Assembly: GCA_021845645.1 (NCBI GenBank)
Contig: JAJZVM010000029.1
Span: 1-43,031, forward strand
Reading direction: 5' to 3'
Origin: Bacillota bacterium
Lineage (GTDB): Bacteria; Bacillota_E; JAJZYS01; JAJYTV01
DNA: 43,031 nt
Shown: positions 31,340 to 39,164 of the stretch, one piece after another
Numbering within the stretch: position 1 is the first letter of the stretch
Layout of the letters: each line of letters starts with the position of its first letter
Made by a program: the position numbers and the translations under genes
The notes under the pieces: generated by a model
What the model was told of the DNA's origin: nothing
The model's input: the letters and a program-made list of their open reading frames with translations, nothing else
Database searches by the model: none

Positions 31340-31373
31340 CGGCCCCGTACCTCCGATGGGTGGTACGGGGCCG
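31340..31373 (-). terminator. Hairpin after GAF-LytTR regulator
   Basis: CGGCCCCGTACC (31340-31351) and GGTACGGGGCCG (31362-31373) form a 12-bp perfect stem just beyond the regulator's original stop codon and upstream of the dehydrogenase gene. It is probably a terminator separating regulator and target. Confidence 0.65.
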
Positions 31374-31393
31374 ACGATGAGTGGTCAGGAAGC

Positions 31394-32527
31394 TCAGAGT
31401 CCGAGCAATCGGAAGAGTTCGGCGGCACGCCGCCTGGCGACGGGAACCTCAGTGCGCTCGCTGTCGGCGAGCACCAGAATCAGCGTGCGGTTGAACATGG
31501 GCTGGATCTCGCGCACCCAGTGCAGGTTGACGAGATATCTGCGGTCGGTGCGAAAGAAGTTGCGTCCTACGAGTCACGCTTCGATAGCGCTCAAACTGCC
31601 GGCGTCCACGAGGAATACGCCCTGATCCGTGAACGCTCGCAGGAGCGGTCCCTCCGCCTGTAGGTAATAGACGTGGTCTGCCTGCAGCAGCACGCGCCGC
31701 TGGCCGCGCCTAGCGGCCAGGAGACCGGATGTCAGGGGTGCGGGCGGCGGCACGACGAAGTGGCGATCAGGCTCGTGCAGCCTTGCCAAGGCGATCTCGC
31801 CGTCGAGGCTGTGTGCGCGGGCCAGACGGTCGGGAGTCATGGCGCGCCCCGGCCGCGACTTGGCGAGTGTATCCTCGATGACCCGGCCGAGGCGGGTCGC
31901 CAGGGCCAGAGCCTGGTGCGGACGCGAGACGGTACGGTAGCTGCTGACGTCGATGCTGCCGATCACCGCACCGGTTTTCGGGGCACGAATGGGCACGGCG
32001 GCGCATGTCCAGTCGGTAAGGGCATCACAGTAGTGCTCTGCGTGCGCGTAGTGTGCGGCGCGCCCGAGCCTGAGGCTCGTTCCGATGGCGTTGTTGCCCG
32101 CGAAAGCCTCTGCCAGGCTGGCACCGGGGACGCAGCCGATCCGCTCCGCGGCCCGCGCAAGTGGCCGGTCGCCAGCGAAGTCGAGCACAACTCCGGCGGC
32201 ATCTGTCAGTATCACGCCATAGTTGGTTCCGCGCAGGAACTCGCCGGCCGTCGAGACGACCGGAGCACCCGTGCGTAGCAGCTCATCCGCCACGTCGTCG
32301 GCGACGGGCGCATAGGGACGTACGATCGGAAACTCCTTGAGACCCGGATCAATACCGACATCGCGCGACCAGTGCCACGCCAGGAGAACGGCGCGGCGAA
32401 CGCGCGGAACCGTACCGCTACCACGCAGGAAGGTGTCTCGTGCCGACAGCAGAGCAAGCACCCTGTCATCCGAGGCAGGATGCGCAGAAAACAACAGACG
32501 CTCTTCCTCCACCTGAACCACCCGCAC
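31394..32527 (-). pseudogene. GAF-LytTR transcriptional regulator interrupted by in-frame TGA
   Basis: An AcoR-like N-terminus (VRRAVLLAWHWSRDVGIDPG) and GAF domain (VVLDFAGDRPLARAAERIGC, NNAIGTSLRLG, AVIGSIDVS) run into a LytTR DNA-binding domain. The frame stays open to SLSAIEA, meets TGA at 31574-31576, then continues in the same frame for 59 codons as LVGRNFFRTDRRYLVNLHWV to a stop at 31394-31396. The expected residue at the TGA is Arg (CGA), so one C-to-T change explains it. Without readthrough the 317-residue product lacks the second half of LytTR. The GTG at 32527 is the longest start and has a weak site. It sits upstream of the dehydrogenase and channel genes it presumably controlled. 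Confidence 0.8.
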
Positions 32528-32831
32528 TTCCGCAAGAGCGAGGTGTGGGGCTGAGGCACGTCAGAGGGTACAAGGCACTGTTACGTTCTCGTTGCTGCAG
32601 GGGATTCCTGCGACATGTCGATGCGGCAGGGCAAGGTGCTGGACACCATGCATGCGCCGTACGCCGGCACGGGCATGCAGAGCGGGGTACCCCTTGGCTG
32701 TTGTCGGCGATCGTCTCTGGCACCCTTGCGTCGAGCGCCGAAACACCGACGCCAAGGGCGAGGTTGCCCTATTTGTGTCGCGGTCCTTACCGGGTGAGCC
32801 GCCGGTGCTTGTGGGCGAGCACGGGGAGCCG
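32528..32831. other. 304-bp gap between regulator and acetyltransferase genes
   Basis: No gene can be supported here. Short frames on both strands lack start sites and family motifs. It may contain the promoter of the GAF-LytTR gene, but I see no clear hexamers. Confidence 0.45.
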
Positions 32832-33335
32832 CTAGGCTTGGCCCATGTCCTCCAGTATGAGTTCGTAGAAGTGCACGTCCTGCCACGTGCCGAATTTGCG
32901 CCCGACTTCCCGCAACTGGCCGACGTGCCGGAAGCCGAGCGCGATGTGCAGCCGCGCGCTCGCCTCGTTGCCTCCGGTAATGCCGGCGAGCACCGCATGA
33001 AAGCCCCCGGCGGAGGCTCGTCGCAGGGCCCCCCGCATGAGTTCCCTGCCGATGCCCTGTCCGTGAAAGGCCGAATCCACGTAGACGGACGACTCAACGG
33101 TAAGGCTGTAGGCGGGTTTGGAGCGGTACGGTGAGAGTGTGGAATACCCGACGACACGACCATCTTTCTCCGCTACGATAAGAGGGTATTTACCGCCGTG
33201 ATGGTCGAACCATAAACGGTGCTGCTCTGGCGACTGCTCGTCAATATCAAATGTCGCGGTTGTAGCCAAAACTGCCTGATTATATATCTGGGTGAGAGCG
33301 GGCAGGTCCGTAATGGTTGCATCCCTGATCACCAA
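32832..33335 (-). CDS. GNAT N-acetyltransferase, phosphinothricin/methionine-sulfoximine type
   Basis: A 167-residue GNAT enzyme. The start VIRDATITDLPALTQIYNQAV and the segment TATFDIDEQSPEQHRLWF match the phosphinothricin acetyltransferase (PAT/MnaT) group. The acetyl-CoA loop is in FHGQGIGRELMRGALRRA, and GFRHVGQLREVGRKFGTWQDV is the group's C-terminal signature. It probably acetylates amino-acid-like toxins such as phosphinothricin or methionine sulfoximine. The TTG at 33335 (or GTG at 33332) is the likely start, behind GGTGG. Confidence 0.85.
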   Translation of the reverse strand: MVIRDATITDLPALTQIYNQAVLATTATFDIDEQSPEQHRLWFDHHGGKYPLIVAEKDGRVVGYSTLSPYRSKPAYSLTVESSVYVDSAFHGQGIGRELMRGALRRASAGGFHAVLAGITGGNEASARLHIALGFRHVGQLREVGRKFGTWQDVHFYELILEDMGQA

Positions 33336-33602
33336 TGTGTACCACCGTCCATGTTCGCGTTCTTGGGCACAACATAGCAATCCCGATCTCGCGCGGTCAA
33401 TGATTTGTCAGGTATATACGGGAATCTCGCAACGTACAGCACATGGTTGTCCTATGGCCATAGGCTCGCCACGACACCAGTTGCATCTGAAGGCGGAACG
33501 TCGGGCACCGGACCGGAGGGGAAGGTGTTCGCCGAACAGCAAGGGCAGCAAAGACTGCCAGGTCATCGAACGGCTATCCTCTGGACGCGAAGGAGGTGAA
33601 GC

Positions 33603-34417
33603 GTGGACTGCGAGGAGATCATGCACCGGACACTACGCCTCATCGAGGCGAACCTCACCGAGCCTCTCGACCTCTCGCGCGTCGCCGCAGCAGTGCACCT
33701 CTCTCCCTACCACTTCCACCGCGTGTTCAGCGCCTGGGCCGGCGAACCTCTGATGGCCTACGCCCCCATGCGCAGGTTGGCCCTTGCGGCGCAGCTGCTG
33801 AGGGATCCGAGCTGTGGCATCAAGGACATCGCCTTGGACTGAGTTCTCCTCTCGGGCCACCTTCACGCGGGCATTCCGGCAGGCATACTGACGCCCGGCA
33901 GGTACCGCCGGACCGCTGCGTCGCCGCCTGCGCTCCAGGCCTTCGCGATTGCGGCAAGAGGGGGATTGCCGTGTCGCGCATCGTGGAGGGACTCGAGTTT
34001 TCCTTCGTCGGCCTGCAGCTTCGCGATCTTGTGACGGACGAGCCGAACTCGCCCCGGATCCAGGCCCTGTGGCGAGACCTCAAGCCCCGGTTGCGGGAGT
34101 TCGCGCGCATCGAGGGCGCCTACGGCGTGTGCATTCCCGGTGCCGGCGAACGATTCTCCTACATGGCGGCCGTCGCGGTGGATCAAGCGGCGGCGGTGCC
34201 GCCCGGCATGGTCCGGTACGCCGTGGCACCGCAGACATACGCCGCGTTCCCCCATGATGTGGCGATCTCGACGTATGATGAGGCCTTGTGCCGGATCTGG
34301 GCGACGGATCTGCCGGCGACCGGGCGGGAATACAAGGAGGGGGGTTCGGAGCTCGAGGTCTATCCGGAACTCAAGGAGGGGCTCATGCAGGCCGGGATCT
34401 GGATTCCTGTCGTCTAA
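33603..34417 (+). pseudogene. AraC-type regulator with GyrI-like ligand domain, frameshifted
   Basis: A GTG at 33603 behind AAGGAGGTG starts a normal AraC helix-turn-helix (IEANLTEPLDLSRVAAAVHL to LRDPSCGIKDIALD). A TGA at 33840-33842 then breaks the frame. The second half of the motif (EFSSRATFTRAFRQAY) continues in the next frame. After a second shift near 33887, LTPGRYRRTAASPP leads into a GyrI-like/effector-binding domain (GLEFSFVGLQLRDL to AGIWIPVV). The intact protein would be about 270-275 residues, like SAV-type multidrug-sensing regulators. Two indels in one short stretch mean either recent decay or sequence error. Confidence 0.75.
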
Positions 34418-34507
34418 CCTGCGACTCGCCCACCTGACCGCAACCAGGGTGCCGTGACGAGGAGACGCCGGACCCGAGGCCGCCTGGAGGCCATGTGCTG
34501 CAGGACG

Positions 34508-34542
34508 AAGGGAAGGATCTGCCGCCTGGGTCCTTCCCTTTC
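34508..34542 (+). terminator. Terminator after AraC-GyrI pseudogene
   Basis: AAGGGAAGGA (34508-34517) and TCCTTCCCTT (34531-34540) form a perfect 10-bp stem followed by TCTG. It lies about 90 bp behind the pseudogene stop. Confidence 0.6.
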
Positions 34543-34727
34543 TGCGCTGACGGCACCACATGACGAGGGAGGGCCCCCATGTGGGGGGCTGGTTCCAGTC
34601 CTTCTTGGCCGTTCCTCCTCGCAGTGTGCGGAACGACGGCCATCTTCACCGCGTCTTTCCTACATGGTCACAGGTCTCGGGCTCTCTCCCGGACGATCAG
34701 CTGGCACGTGCGTGCTGCCGGGCAGAT

Positions 34728-35048
34728 CTAGGCTCTGGGGTCTTCGCGGGCCTGTGTGAGCTCTCCCCAGGCAATGACCTGGAGCTGCGACGTGCCGTTG
34801 CCCGTGTGCTGCAGTTGGCACACGTAGACGGCCGTCGGCCATCCGCTGGCGGGGAAGAGGGTCTGGCCCGCATTGCGAGGGGCGAGAACGACCTCTTCAA
34901 AGGTCGCGGAACCGATCGGGCCCGGGATTGCAGGCGCGACTATCGCGCGTACGAGGTCGTCGCGCCCGATCGCTGAGACACGGCCGACCATGCGGCAGGC
35001 GGACTGGATGCCATTGCAGAGCAGGAAGAAGTCAGGGGGGGACTCCAT
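34728..35048 (-). CDS. Small protein, unknown function
   Basis: A 106-residue product from an ATG at 35048 preceded by a strong AAGGAGG at good spacing, the main reason to believe it. The sequence starts MESPPDFFLLCNGIQSACRM, contains several Gly/Pro turns and beta-like stretches (FEEVVLAPRN, AVYVCQLQHTG, LQVIAWGEL) and three cysteines. There is no signal peptide or membrane helix. I do not recognise a family. It reads away from tldD and is not in an operon. Confidence 0.6.
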   Translation of the reverse strand: MESPPDFFLLCNGIQSACRMVGRVSAIGRDDLVRAIVAPAIPGPIGSATFEEVVLAPRNAGQTLFPASGWPTAVYVCQLQHTGNGTSQLQVIAWGELTQAREDPRA

Positions 35049-35343
35049 AACCGTCCTCCTTCGGGTGCCGGTTTCGCCGCCGTGACCTATTCCGATCTAC
35101 GCACGGCTCGCGCGGCGGGTGAGGCCGGCCGCAGGACGTCGCCGCCTCGTGTCGGTCGTCTGGCTGGCCATCCAGGCATTGGCCGCGAGTCCAATCCTCG
35201 CCGGGCTTGCAGGCCCGGGCGTCGACCGTGGGGAAGAACAGACCTGTTGCGCGCGGGATTGCCTTAGGCTGCCGGCACGCCGGGGCGTGCGGGACCCGAA
35301 TGCGGGCAGGGGCTTGCGGCGCAGCGGCAAGGAGTGACGCACC

Positions 35344-36639
35344 ATGGAGGGGACCGGAGCCCTTTTCGATGCGGCGGCCAAGGGCGCCGCGAGGAGCCGT
35401 TGGGTGTCCATGTCGCGTGCGAGCGGGCTCGCGATCATGGCGATGGGACCGACGGTCGAGATCCGCCAGGACCCGCCGCGCGAAGGCACGGTGGTGCGCG
35501 AGGTGCAGGGCGGCGTTCAGCGTGAGTGGGCCGTGCCCGGCTGGCAGGAGGCCTGGGCGCCTCATGGCGCAGGGCCGGAGACCTTCGACTGGACGGGCCT
35601 GAGGCCGGTGGACCGGGTGCCGCTCGAGGAGAAGCTCGACGTCGTGACGCGGCTGCGGGACCGCCTCCAGGGGAAGGATCCGCGCGTCGTGCAGGTCATG
35701 GTGCGCTACCAGGAGACGGTGGAGGAGAACCGGGTCTCCACCGATGCCTTCGACCGGCGCAGCCGCGTCGGACGGGTGCATTTCCTCGCGCATCTCGTGG
35801 TGCACCAAAGCGGAACGAGCGAGTACGAGTACATCGGCAGGGGAGCGATCGGCGGATTCGAGCTTGCCCAGCTGCCCGAAGAGCAGGTCGAGCGCATGGT
35901 GGAGCAGGCCCTGCGGCTGCTCGAGGCCAAGCCGATCGAGCCTGGCACCTATACGGTCGTGACGCATCCGGAAGTCTCGGGCGTGCTGGCCCATGAGGCG
36001 TTCGGGCACGGCGTCGAGATGGATCTCTTCCTCTCCGACCGCGCGCGCTCGCAGCGCTACATCGGGCAGCGCGTCGGCAGCGACCTTGCCACCATCATCG
36101 ACGATCCTGGCGTCCCCGGCGGATTCGGCGGCTACCCCTTCGACGACGACGGCGTGCTGGCGGGTCCGCACGTGATCCTGGACCGCGGTATCCTGGTCGG
36201 CGGACTTGCGGATCAGGACGCGGCCACGGCCCTGCACGCCTCCGGCGGCAACGGCCGGCGCCAGGACTACAGCCGCAAGGTGTATCCCCGGATGTCCAAC
36301 ACCTACTTCAAGACGGGCGAGAGCACCCCGGACCAGCTCATCGAGGGCGTGGAGAGGGGCGTCTACCTGCAGCGCGTCGAGTCGGGCATGGAGGATCCCC
36401 GCAACTGGGGGCTGCAGATCACCTGCCACTACGGCCAGGAGATCCGCGGCGGGCGGCTTACGGGAAAGCTCTACCGGACGCTCGGCATGACGGGATACGT
36501 CCCGGACGTTCTGCACAGCATCGACGGGGCAGCCAGCGACTTTGAGATGTGGCCGGGCCACTGCGGGAAGGGGTGGAAGGAATGGGTGACCAATGGCACG
36601 GGCGGGCCGCACCTGCGCATGACGGCGAGGCTCGGATGA
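35344..36639 (+). CDS. tldD: TldD metalloprotease subunit
   Basis: A 431-residue TldD-family protein. The metal-binding HEAFGHGVEMD (HExxxH, His217 and His222) is intact, and the C-terminal GGRLTGKLYRTLGMTGYVPDVL and WPGHCGKGWKEW are characteristic. TldD and TldE form a heterodimeric protease shown in Escherichia coli to trim the microcin B17 leader and degrade unfolded peptides. No peptide-antibiotic precursor is seen nearby, so a general peptidase role is more likely. The ATG at 35344 follows AAGGAG. Its stop overlaps the tldE start (ATGA). Confidence 0.93.
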   Translation: MEGTGALFDAAAKGAARSRWVSMSRASGLAIMAMGPTVEIRQDPPREGTVVREVQGGVQREWAVPGWQEAWAPHGAGPETFDWTGLRPVDRVPLEEKLDVVTRLRDRLQGKDPRVVQVMVRYQETVEENRVSTDAFDRRSRVGRVHFLAHLVVHQSGTSEYEYIGRGAIGGFELAQLPEEQVERMVEQALRLLEAKPIEPGTYTVVTHPEVSGVLAHEAFGHGVEMDLFLSDRARSQRYIGQRVGSDLATIIDDPGVPGGFGGYPFDDDGVLAGPHVILDRGILVGGLADQDAATALHASGGNGRRQDYSRKVYPRMSNTYFKTGESTPDQLIEGVERGVYLQRVESGMEDPRNWGLQITCHYGQEIRGGRLTGKLYRTLGMTGYVPDVLHSIDGAASDFEMWPGHCGKGWKEWVTNGTGGPHLRMTARLG

Positions 36640-37898
36640 GCCTGCCATTGCCCGTGGAGGTGCAGGCGGCCTCCGAATGGGTGCTGACAAGCCAGGAGAC
36701 CGACGAGACCCAGCTCTACTGGCGGCTTTCTGAGCTGCACGCGGAGCGCAGGGCGGAGACGGTGAACCACGAGCTGGTGCTCTACCGGGACCTTGATGGC
36801 CAGCGCGGCGCGGCGTCCGCGTATCTGACAGGCGACGAGGGCGACGGCAGACGGGTGCAGACCGCCCTCACGGCGGCGGCGCTCGCCTTGAACCCTCCCT
36901 ACCGCCTGCCCGAGGGCCCGGCCGGGTATCCAGAGATAGCGCTTTGCGCCGACCACCTGCCCGATCGGGAAGCACTCTTGGCTTGGCAGGCGGGGGTCAT
37001 GGCCGAGATCGCGGGCGCCGGCGCCAAGGCGTCGCACCTCGAACTGTTCGCCGGCCGGCAGACGACCAGCATCCGCGCGTCGAACGGACGCGACCACGCC
37101 TGGCAGGGCGACCAGTTCCTCATGGACCTCGTCGTCGCTGCGGGTGAGGGCGACGAATCCGCCGAGTTCCGCCTGATGCGGCAGTCGAGGCTGCTTGCGC
37201 GGCTTTTGCCCCAAACGGTCCTGGAACGCGCGCTGCGCGCAGTGCGGGATCGTGGCCGGGCTGTCCTGCCGCCGACGGGCCGCATGCCCGTCGTGCTGCC
37301 CGCGAGCGAGCTCGCGACGCTCCTCTCCGCGGTGGATGTGCACACCAACGGCCAGTTCCTCGTCACGGGCATGCTGCAGAAGAAGGCGGGAGATGCGCTG
37401 ATCGAGGCGGAGGGCGACCCGGTCACCATCGCCTGCGACCCGGCGCTGCCGTACGCGGTCGCGTCCGCCCCGACCGACAGCTCCACCGTGCCGGCCGGGC
37501 GCCTGCAGCTGCTCGAGGGCGGCATCATCCGCAACATGCATGTCGATCCGCAGTTCGGCGCCTATCTCGGGACTGCGCCGACAGGCCCCGTCGGCACGTT
37601 CGTCTGGGAGCCGGGCACAACGGCCACGGCGGATCTCTTCGCAGATGGCCCGGTGCTTGAGGTGCTGGCGTTCTCCGCCAATATGCCGGATCCCATGACG
37701 GGGGCATTCGCAGCCGAGATCAAGATGGGCTACCTGCATCGGGGCGGCGAGCGGATTCCCGTGGCCCAGGGCAGTGTCACGGGCAATGTCTTCGAGGCCC
37801 TGGCGCGCTGCCGCCTCTCCCGAGAGACGGAAGAGGACAAAGGCTACTTCGGCCCTGCGCTGGTGCGCTTCGAGGAGCTGCAGGTAGCGGGGGCCTGA
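36636..37898 (+). CDS. tldE: TldE/PmbA protease subunit
   Basis: A 420-residue partner of TldD. The central segment LELFAGRQTTSIRASNGR and the C-terminal LLEGGIIRNMHVDPQFGAYL, FSANMPDPMTGAFAAEIKMGYL and AQGSVTGNVFEAL match the PmbA/TldE family. As usual for this subunit it lacks the HExxxH site. The ATG at 36636 overlaps the tldD stop, so equal amounts are made. Confidence 0.9.
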   Translation: MSLPLPVEVQAASEWVLTSQETDETQLYWRLSELHAERRAETVNHELVLYRDLDGQRGAASAYLTGDEGDGRRVQTALTAAALALNPPYRLPEGPAGYPEIALCADHLPDREALLAWQAGVMAEIAGAGAKASHLELFAGRQTTSIRASNGRDHAWQGDQFLMDLVVAAGEGDESAEFRLMRQSRLLARLLPQTVLERALRAVRDRGRAVLPPTGRMPVVLPASELATLLSAVDVHTNGQFLVTGMLQKKAGDALIEAEGDPVTIACDPALPYAVASAPTDSSTVPAGRLQLLEGGIIRNMHVDPQFGAYLGTAPTGPVGTFVWEPGTTATADLFADGPVLEVLAFSANMPDPMTGAFAAEIKMGYLHRGGERIPVAQGSVTGNVFEALARCRLSRETEEDKGYFGPALVRFEELQVAGA

Positions 37899-37996
37899 GT
37901 CCCTTCCGCCGGCAGCGGCGGCCGGATTCCGCTGGAGAGGTTTCGGCCAGAGATTGCGAAAAGAGTATAGGTGAAGGCTTCCTTGGGCCGCCGGGC

Positions 37997-38026
37997 CGCC
38001 GCGAGGGAGCGTCCGTCCTCGCGGCG
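37997..38026 (+). terminator. Hairpin between tldE and glucose dehydrogenase gene
   Basis: CGCCGCGAGG (37997-38006) and CCTCGCGGCG (38017-38026) form a 10-bp stem with a 10-base loop but no U-run. It may be a weak terminator. If translation began at the upstream GTG (37971) it would be coding, but that start is unlikely. Confidence 0.4.
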
Positions 38027-38054
38027 TTCAGGCCGCCGGGAGAGGGGGATGGAC

Positions 38055-39164
38055 ATGCGCAGGAGGGGGAGGCAGACCGGCGTCTGCCATGCTATCCATG
38101 TGACGCCTGGGACGCCGCACAGCGCCAGGATCGGCGAGGAGCCGTGCTTTGCGCCTGGGGAGGGCGAGATCGCTCTCAAGGTGCTGCGCTGCGGCATCTG
38201 CGGCACCGACACCGAGATCGCGCAGGGCCTCTACGGTGCATCACCGCCCGGCGAGGACCATCTTGTCCCAGGTCACGAGTCGCTCTGCGAAGTGGAGGAC
38301 ATAGGGCCGGGTGTCACCGGGATCTCGCCCGGTGACCTTGTCGTGCCGATCGTGCGGCGGCCGTGTCCCGAAGCCTGCGATCCCTGCAGCCGCGGCCGCT
38401 GGGACATGTGCCTGACGGGCCACTATGCCGAGCGTGGCATCTCGCGCCTTCACGGCATGCTGCGCGAACGCCTGACCGATGATGCCGAGCACTGTGTCGT
38501 CCTGCCGGCCCGGCTTCGGGAGGTCGGCGTCCTCCTCGAACCCCTCAGCATCGTGGAGAAGGCGATCGAGGAGACGATGCGGATTCAGACGCGCACAGGC
38601 GTGCCCCTGCGGCGCGCACTCGTCACGGGAGCCGGGCCGATCGGCCTCCTGGCGGCGCTCGCGCTGCGAAGCCGCGGCCTGGACGTGGCCGTCCTGGACC
38701 AACGCCCCGACGGCAGTCCCAAGGCACGCATCGCACAGGCCGCTGGCGCCAGGTATATCGACGACACCAACCAGCCGCTTGAGCGGGCGGCCGCCGGCAT
38801 GGCCTTCGACCTCGTGCTCGAGGCGGGCGGCTACGCTCCGCTCGTGTTCCGGGCCCTTCGCCGACTCGGCCGAAACGGTGCCATGGTGCTCACGGGCGTG
38901 ACGGCGGGCCATCATACGATCGAACTCGACGTCGCCGCCCTGAACCAGGAGATGGTGCTCGAGAACCAGGTGCTGATTGGATCGGTCAACGCCGCGAGGC
39001 AGCACTACGAAGCCGCCGTGCGGGACCTCAGCGCCTGGCAGGACAGCCTTCCTGGACTTGCGGAGAGGCTCATCACGGCGCAATACCCGCTCGCGTCGTT
39101 CGAGGACGCGCTCAAGAAGGACCCTGACGGCATCAAATCGGTGGTGGAGGTGGCTGGGCCATGA
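38055..39164 (+). CDS. Glucose 1-dehydrogenase-like MDR enzyme
   Basis: A 369-residue zinc-dependent medium-chain dehydrogenase of the glucose dehydrogenase type known from archaea with non-phosphorylative Entner-Doudoroff pathways. Catalytic zinc residues are Cys49 (CGICGTDTEI) and His74/Glu75 (VPGHES). The structural cysteine loop is CPEACDPCSRGRWDMC. The GYARERG-like motif is GHYAERGISRLHGML, and the Rossmann motif is VTGAGPIGLLAAL. The C-terminal DGIKSVVEV is typical. It oxidises glucose to gluconolactone with NAD(P)+. The ATG at 38055 has AGAGGGGG six bases upstream; an ATG at 38049 is possible. It overlaps the GH15 gene, which would supply glucose. Confidence 0.87.
   Translation: MRRRGRQTGVCHAIHVTPGTPHSARIGEEPCFAPGEGEIALKVLRCGICGTDTEIAQGLYGASPPGEDHLVPGHESLCEVEDIGPGVTGISPGDLVVPIVRRPCPEACDPCSRGRWDMCLTGHYAERGISRLHGMLRERLTDDAEHCVVLPARLREVGVLLEPLSIVEKAIEETMRIQTRTGVPLRRALVTGAGPIGLLAALALRSRGLDVAVLDQRPDGSPKARIAQAAGARYIDDTNQPLERAAAGMAFDLVLEAGGYAPLVFRALRRLGRNGAMVLTGVTAGHHTIELDVAALNQEMVLENQVLIGSVNAARQHYEAAVRDLSAWQDSLPGLAERLITAQYPLASFEDALKKDPDGIKSVVEVAGP

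Noticed and set aside
31574..31576. TGA in the GAF-LytTR gene as a selenocysteine codon.
   Set aside because: The expected residue is arginine in a LytTR domain, with no catalytic cysteine position and no evident SECIS-like hairpin right after the codon.
35180..35215. GCGAG-TCCAATC-CTCGC resembles a tRNA T-arm.
   Set aside because: The loop lacks the TTC start, and no acceptor stem, D-arm or anticodon arm can be placed around it on either strand.
35032..36690. Open frame of about 550 codons on the minus strand opposite tldD.
   Set aside because: tldD on the plus strand has complete family motifs and a ribosome site; the antisense frame has neither.
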